Shown here one piece after another: positions 6,140 through 9,060 of a stretch of 9,060 bases of DNA. Source of the stretch: Alphaproteobacteria bacterium (GTDB lineage Bacteria; Pseudomonadota; Alphaproteobacteria; ATCC43930; CGMCC-115725); contig JAFMSA010000125.1 in NCBI GenBank assembly GCA_017353855.1, positions 1 through 9,060 of the forward strand. The letters are read 5' to 3'. The notes beneath the pieces were generated by a model. That model had not been told where the DNA came from and did no database searches. It saw only the letters and a list, made by a program, of their open reading frames with translations. How positions within the stretch are numbered: position 1 is the stretch's first letter; every line of letters begins with the position of its first letter. A program made the translations under genes and the position numbers.

Positions 6140-7048
6140 TCAGCTGTGCCGTTTACGCATCTCGTCGACGAACTGGATCATCTCGACGATGCTTTCGTAG
6201 TCCTTGTGGGTGACTGGGACGAAGCCCTTGTCCTTGCCGTCGGACAGCCGGTCGAAGGCGGGTTTGTCCTTTACCGGCGCTTCGATGAACGCCGCCTTGA
6301 TGCGTTCTTTGAGATCGGCAGGCAGCGTCGACAGGAAGGCGTTCGGCGAGCCGGGCAACAGCGGCGTCTTGAACACGATGCGGAAGTCTTCCTTCTTCGC
6401 CATCCCCTTATGGACCATGCGCGTCAGATTCGAGTCGTTGTCGGCGTTCCACCAGTCGGCGGCGCAGTCGACCGTTCCTTTTTTGAGCGCGATGACGACG
6501 TTTTCGTGGCTGCCGGCGACGATTGAATTCCCGAAGAACGCGTCCGCCTCGATGCCCATCTTGTGCAGGTAGAAGCGCGGTGCGTTGTAACCGGAGGTCG
6601 AATTAGGGTCGACGTAGGCGATCGTCTTCCCCTTCAGGTCACGAATGTCCTTGTAGGGGCTGTCAGCCTTCACGTAGATCACCGAGTAGTAGCCGATCTC
6701 GCCGTTGTTCTTGCGGGTGGTGGTGAACGGCTCGGTCTTGACACCGGTCAGATAGGCCTTCGAGTAGGAGGCGGGGCCGTAATGCGCGATCTGGATGTTG
6801 CCGGCGCGCTGGCCTTCGATGACGGCGGCGTAGTCGTTTGCCAGCCGCAATTTGACGGGCAGGCCGAGTGCGCGCGACAGGTACGCGACGAACGGCGCGT
6901 ACCTGTCGCTGACCCCTGTCGCGTTCTCGGCCGGTACGACCGCGAAGGTGAGTTCTGGGTACTGCTTCCTCCAGTCCTCTGCCCGGGCAATGGCGGAAGT
7001 GGAAAACAGCGCGGCGGCGGACAGCAGGAACATGCGACGGCCGAGCAT
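6140..7048 (-). CDS. phnD: PhnD-type periplasmic substrate-binding protein, first tandem copy
   Basis: The first of two adjacent PhnD-family binding proteins for an ABC importer of phosphorus oxyanions. From ATG 7048 it has 302 residues, exactly the length of its twin. AGGAGG lies three bases upstream, and the N-terminus MLGRRMFLLSAAAL...ARA-ED is a good Tat-type signal peptide aligned with the twin. A TTG at 7081 would add 11 residues before it and is less likely. Ligand motifs are the same: GVSDRYAPF, YGPASYSKAYL, DPNSTSGYN, GSHENV, CAADWWNADNDSN. By eye about 48 of 279 mature residues differ from the twin, while the signal peptides differ far more. It starts 39 bases after the phnC stop. 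The duplication may widen the substrate range or raise the dose of binding protein; both are inferences. Confidence 0.94.
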   Translation of the reverse strand: MLGRRMFLLSAAALFSTSAIARAEDWRKQYPELTFAVVPAENATGVSDRYAPFVAYLSRALGLPVKLRLANDYAAVIEGQRAGNIQIAHYGPASYSKAYLTGVKTEPFTTTRKNNGEIGYYSVIYVKADSPYKDIRDLKGKTIAYVDPNSTSGYNAPRFYLHKMGIEADAFFGNSIVAGSHENVVIALKKGTVDCAADWWNADNDSNLTRMVHKGMAKKEDFRIVFKTPLLPGSPNAFLSTLPADLKERIKAAFIEAPVKDKPAFDRLSDGKDKGFVPVTHKDYESIVEMIQFVDEMRKRHS

Positions 7049-7087
7049 TGTCCTCCTCGTTGCTCGTGATCGGTGTGGCAATGGCGC

Positions 7088-7900
7088 TCAGGCCGTCGCG
7101 TGCCCGAGGGTTCCGGCCGGGTAGCTCGGGGCGGCTGCTGGTGCCCGGGCATTGCTGTCGTCGGCGTCCTCGATGCCGTAAAGGTCGCGGGCTGCCGCGT
7201 CGGTCAGCGCGGCCGGCGCGGCGTCGAATACGACCCTCCCGGCGGCCATGCCGATCAGCCGGTCGCAGTAGCGGCGCGCGATGTCGAGCGAATGCAGGTT
7301 GCACAGCACGGTGATGCCGAACTCCCGGCTGAGCCACTGCAACGCTTCCATGACGATTTCGGAATTGCGCGGGTCGAGCGAGGCGATCGGCTCGTCGGCC
7401 AGCACGAGGTCGGGCTGCTGCACGAGGGCGCGGGCAATCGCGACGCGCTGCTGCTGGCCGCCCGAGAGATGGTCGGCGCGCTGCCCGGCGAGCCGGGCGA
7501 TTTCGAAGTGCTCGAGCGCCGCCAGCGCCATCGCCTTGTCCGCCTCGGGCCACCATCCCGAGAGGGAGCGCCACGCCGGCACGGCGGCGAGCCGGCCCAT
7601 CAGCACATTGGTCAGCACATCAAGGCGGCCGATCAGGTTGAATTGCTGAAACACCATTGCGGCCTGCGCGCGCCATTGCCGCAGGCGGCGGCCGCGCAGC
7701 GCGGTGACCTCGACGCTGTCGAAGACGATGCGCCCGGCGCTCGGCTCGACCAGCCGGTTGAGCATGCGCAAGAGGGTCGTCTTGCCCGCCCCCGACCGCC
7801 CGATCACCCCGACGAACGCCCCTTTCTCGATCTGCAGGGAGACATCGCAGACCGCAGTTTTCGGTCCGAACCTGCGGGACAGGCTCTCGATCAAAAGCAT
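7088..7900 (-). CDS. phnC: PhnC-type ABC transporter ATP-binding protein
   Basis: The 270-residue cytoplasmic ATPase that powers the importer formed with the PhnE permeases and PhnD binding proteins. All nucleotide-binding motifs are present: Walker A GRSGAGKTT (34-42), Q-loop FQQFN (84-88), signature LSGGQQQR (145-152), Walker B LVLADE (165-170), D-loop SLDP, and switch His203 in NLHS. VFQQFNLIGRLDVLTNVLMGRL is typical of the PhnC branch. The ATG at 7900 has AAGG about seven bases upstream. A low-complexity Ala/Pro-rich tail of about 25 residues ends the protein. It is the first gene of the operon and is separated from a four-site PHO box by a leader of about 80-100 bases, which suggests that PhoB controls all five genes. 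Rhizobial phoC of phoCDET is the nearest functional model I can name. Confidence 0.95.
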   Translation of the reverse strand: MLLIESLSRRFGPKTAVCDVSLQIEKGAFVGVIGRSGAGKTTLLRMLNRLVEPSAGRIVFDSVEVTALRGRRLRQWRAQAAMVFQQFNLIGRLDVLTNVLMGRLAAVPAWRSLSGWWPEADKAMALAALEHFEIARLAGQRADHLSGGQQQRVAIARALVQQPDLVLADEPIASLDPRNSEIVMEALQWLSREFGITVLCNLHSLDIARRYCDRLIGMAAGRVVFDAAPAALTDAAARDLYGIEDADDSNARAPAAAPSYPAGTLGHATA

Positions 7901-7988
7901 CGCTCGACCTTGTTGCAGTTCGGGTTCGCGCCGTCAGAAAGAGGGCCGGCGGACGACCCCGGCATTTCCGTTCACGCGCGCCGCGCCG

Positions 7989-7994
7989 GTCTTA
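7989..7994 (-). promoter_or_regulatory. Possible -10 element of the phn operon promoter
   Basis: TAAGAC on the minus strand begins 11 bases after the last PHO half-site. PhoB-dependent promoters place the operator over the -35 region, about 10-11 bases from the -10. The match to TATAAT is only partial, as is usual for activator-dependent promoters. The start of transcription would be near 7982, leaving a leader of about 80 bases before phnC. Confidence 0.45.
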
Positions 7995-8005
7995 CCAGCC
8001 GAGCC

Positions 8006-8045
8006 GTGACTCACCGATTACAGTTGTGTGACGCTCTCGTGACAG
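8006..8045 (-). promoter_or_regulatory. PHO box with four half-sites at 11-bp period (PhoB operator)
   Basis: Read on the minus strand, four 7-mers lie at exact 11-base steps: CTGTCAC (8045-8039), GCGTCAC (8034-8028), CTGTAAT (8023-8017) and GAGTCAC (8012-8006), with 4-base spacers GAGA, ACAA and CGGT. The PhoB consensus is CTGTCA(T/C) repeated every 11 bases, so the first three sites match very well and the fourth matches 5 of 7. The site points toward phnC, 106 bases from its ATG. This predicts induction of the operon by phosphate starvation. Confidence 0.85.
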
Positions 8046-8128
8046 GCACACGACGCGCATCCGGACGACCGCCGGCGGGACCATTGGTAACCCCGGGCGG
8101 GGACGCCGGTCCCCGCTGCCAAACCCAA

Positions 8129-8302
8129 ATGGCCGCTGTCTCGCTCGGGAGGGGCCTGCGTCGAACAACGTGCGCCGCGGTCGAGCCGCTGATCGACCAG
8201 GTGGTGCTTCTCGAAACCCGGCTATTTGGCCGCACCGCGGGTCCGGCCGCGATGACCCGCCGCGAGGCGGAGGAGGCGGGACTATCCGAACGGCACACCT
8301 GA
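8129..8302 (+). other. Weak small ORF (57 codons), unrecognised
   Basis: ATG 8129 to TGA 8300-8302 encodes MAAVSLGRGLRRTT, then AVEPLIDQVVLLETRLFG and a charged end TRREAEEAGLSERHT. Codons have fairly high G/C in third position, but there is no ribosome binding site. The frame is open far upstream as the antisense of phnC. It diverges from the phn promoter. It may be a chance frame or the stub of a lost gene, and I assign no function. Confidence 0.2.
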
Positions 8303-8667
8303 TGTAGCACTTATACCCAAGTTCCCCCTATTTATTCGTCGTTTCTCCCGCTCGGCCTTCGATGACGCCGGTCAACGCTCGTCGCCGACGCCGCGGATCC
8401 GCGTCACTATCAGCATGCGCAGCGGGTCGGGCGCCCTCCCCATGATGAGCGGTCATCAGGGGGAGGGCGCGCTTAAGCTTGCTCGATCAGCCATTCTTCG
8501 TGGATACAGTTTACCACGATGCCGGCTGGAAAATTCCGGTTGTGGTAACGGTGAAGCCGATTGCCGGCTCGACGCACCCCAGCGGCGCGAGACGGAGGGT
8601 GCGGCCTAGATTTTCATAATCCTAGGATAGTGGGCCGCATCGTTGGCGGTCCCTGCGCTGGAACGGA
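8303..8667. other. Intergenic region with hairpins, no recognisable gene
   Basis: Besides the strong palindrome at 8431-8470, a second imperfect hairpin pairs TTACCAC (8511-8517) with GTGGTAA (8542-8548) and CCGG with CCGG inside it. On the minus strand short protein-like ends can be read (for example NFPAGIVVNCIHEEWLIEQA ending at TAA 8475-8473), but without a start or a recognised family. I see no intact gene. Confidence 0.45.
8431..8470. terminator. Long near-perfect palindrome, terminator-like
   Basis: Arms 8431-8448 and 8453-8470 are 18 bases each, pair with one mismatch and enclose the loop GCGG. The outer part is GC-rich (GCGCCCTCCCC) and the inner part is TGATGA/TCATCA. There is no T-run on either side, so classical intrinsic termination is not proven. 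It might end transcription from either direction, or be the relic of a terminator or mobile-element end. On the minus strand it follows a TAA at 8475-8473. Confidence 0.5.
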
Positions 8668-8934
8668 TCAGACTAGCCGCGCGGGTGCGCGCCCGCAGGG
8701 CTGTCCACGTTCTGATGCCACCCAAGCCAGGGCGGCATTGTCGTAAAGCCCCGCCGTGAGGACCAGTACGAGACTGAACTCGGGCACAACGAAGATGTAC
8801 TGTCCGAGGCGCCCCACTAACCTCGCGCTAGCACGCATCGGGGCGGCCGTCCCTGATCCAGGTCCCGGAAAATCCGCTCCAGCTGTGTCGTTGATGCCGA
8901 GAGGCTCAAACAGCTCTCCGGTGGCCGATGCGCC
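8668..8934 (-). pseudogene. Rearranged fragment of a beta-lactamase-family serine hydrolase
   Basis: A minus-strand frame with no usable start reads ASATGELFEPLGINDT at 8934-8887, then QYIFVVPEFSLVLVL and TAGLYDNAALAWV down to 8719, ending at TGA 8668-8670. LFEPLGI.DT is the block found after the active-site region of class C beta-lactamase-like and 6-aminohexanoate-dimer hydrolase proteins. (G)GQ.IFVVPELDLVVV.TAGLYD is their C-terminal block. Between them the matching segment shifts frame (TQLERIFRDLDQ, resembling .EWIRDLDG), and the roughly 60-90 residues normally separating AASGLRLR..DLA from the GGQ block are missing. The catalytic SxxK region is also absent. It is a dead gene, truncated on both sides of the deletion. 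Confidence 0.6.
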
Positions 8935-9060
8935 GAGTGGTTGTTGGGTCCCGGCGCGAGCCGATCGAGCCGCTTTTGGATGACGGCCTCGTCAACGGCG
9001 TAGGGATCGAAATCGGGGCCGCGCCACTCGACCATTTCGGCGGGCGCTCGTTCGGCTCTG
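8817..9060 (-). CDS. Partial C-terminal end of a pRiA4b ORF-3-like protein (runs off right edge)
   Basis: The minus frame entering from base 9060 reads RAERAPAEMVEWRGPDFDPY, then AVDEAVIQKRLDRLAPGP down to 8946. The pRiA4b ORF-3 family (function unknown) typically ends in a block like H.EMLEW.GG.FDPE.FD...N..L, which matches in order and position. Beyond GP the frame runs on to TAG at 8817 through sequence that belongs, in another frame, to the serine-hydrolase remnant, so the natural stop seems lost or the two fragments were joined. ATG 9035 lies inside the conserved block and is not the real start. Whether the complete gene outside the window is functional cannot be seen. Confidence 0.45.
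   Translation of the reverse strand, partial: RAERAPAEMVEWRGPDFDPYAVDEAVIQKRLDRLAPGPNNHSAHRPPESCLSLSASTTQLERIFRDLDQGRPPRCVLARG

Larger units (their letters stand above)
5187..7048 (-). repeat. Tandem gene duplication (two phnD units of 909 bp)
   Basis: The segments 6140-7048 and 5187-6095 are direct repeats of equal length separated by 44 bases. They align codon for codon without gaps, and long stretches are near identical at the DNA level (for example around 5440-5500 against 6400-6460). Divergence is concentrated in the signal peptides and in residues scattered over the C-terminal third. This is an old tandem duplication kept in frame by selection rather than a recent copy. Confidence 0.85.

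Noticed and set aside
7073..8302. 409-codon plus-strand ORF
   Set aside because: It covers phnC in antisense, where all ABC ATPase motifs are intact on the other strand. Only its last 57 codons are mentioned, as a weak separate ORF.
1..9060. CRISPR array, rRNA, complete insertion sequence or toxin-antitoxin pair
   Set aside because: No regularly spaced repeats, rRNA segments, intact transposase or paired small genes of those kinds were seen on either strand.

Overview
The window is GC-rich DNA that most resembles an alphaproteobacterium of the Hyphomicrobiales (Bradyrhizobium, Rhodopseudomonas or Xanthobacteraceae type). This placement is an inference from strong G/C third-position bias, frequent GTG/TTG starts, the style of the gene families and a PHO box of the alphaproteobacterial type. 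All intact genes lie on the minus strand.

Layout from left to right. Bases 1-855 hold decayed material: a coding-like frame entering from the left edge and broken by TGA at 56-58, about 370 bases with nothing recognisable, and a frameshifted remnant of a tyrosine-type integrase from 530. A membrane-anchored class I cytochrome c follows (856-1374). Next come a REP-like palindrome (1469-1496), a strong hairpin (1524-1551) and a luciferase-like flavin-dependent oxidoreductase (1616-2665). A second REP-like palindrome (about 2685-2705) lies just upstream of that gene. About 700 bases without a convincing gene separate it from the main locus.

The main locus is a five-gene operon, transcribed right to left, for a phosphonate/phosphate-type ABC importer: ATPase PhnC (7900-7088), two tandem periplasmic binding proteins PhnD (7048-6140 and 6095-5187), and two permeases PhnE (5160 or 5220 to 4276, then 4279-3419). 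About 105-145 bases upstream of phnC are four 7-bp PHO half-sites at an exact 11-bp period, followed after 11 bases by a possible -10 element. The operon is therefore predicted to be switched on by PhoB under phosphate starvation. The two PhnD proteins have the same length, align without gaps and are about 83% identical in the mature part. The layout recalls rhizobial phoCDET/phnCDE1E2 with an extra binding protein. No C-P lyase, phosphonatase or phosphite dehydrogenase gene is in the window, so the substrate (phosphate, phosphonate or phosphite) cannot be settled here.

To the right of the promoter (8046-9060) there is again debris: a weak small ORF, an 18-bp-arm hairpin (8431-8470), a rearranged fragment of a beta-lactamase-family serine hydrolase (8668-8934), and the C-terminal end of a pRiA4b ORF-3-like protein entering from the right edge. 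The transport operon thus sits between stretches of gene decay. I see no new multi-gene system. The most interesting points are the four-site PHO box and the duplicated binding protein.
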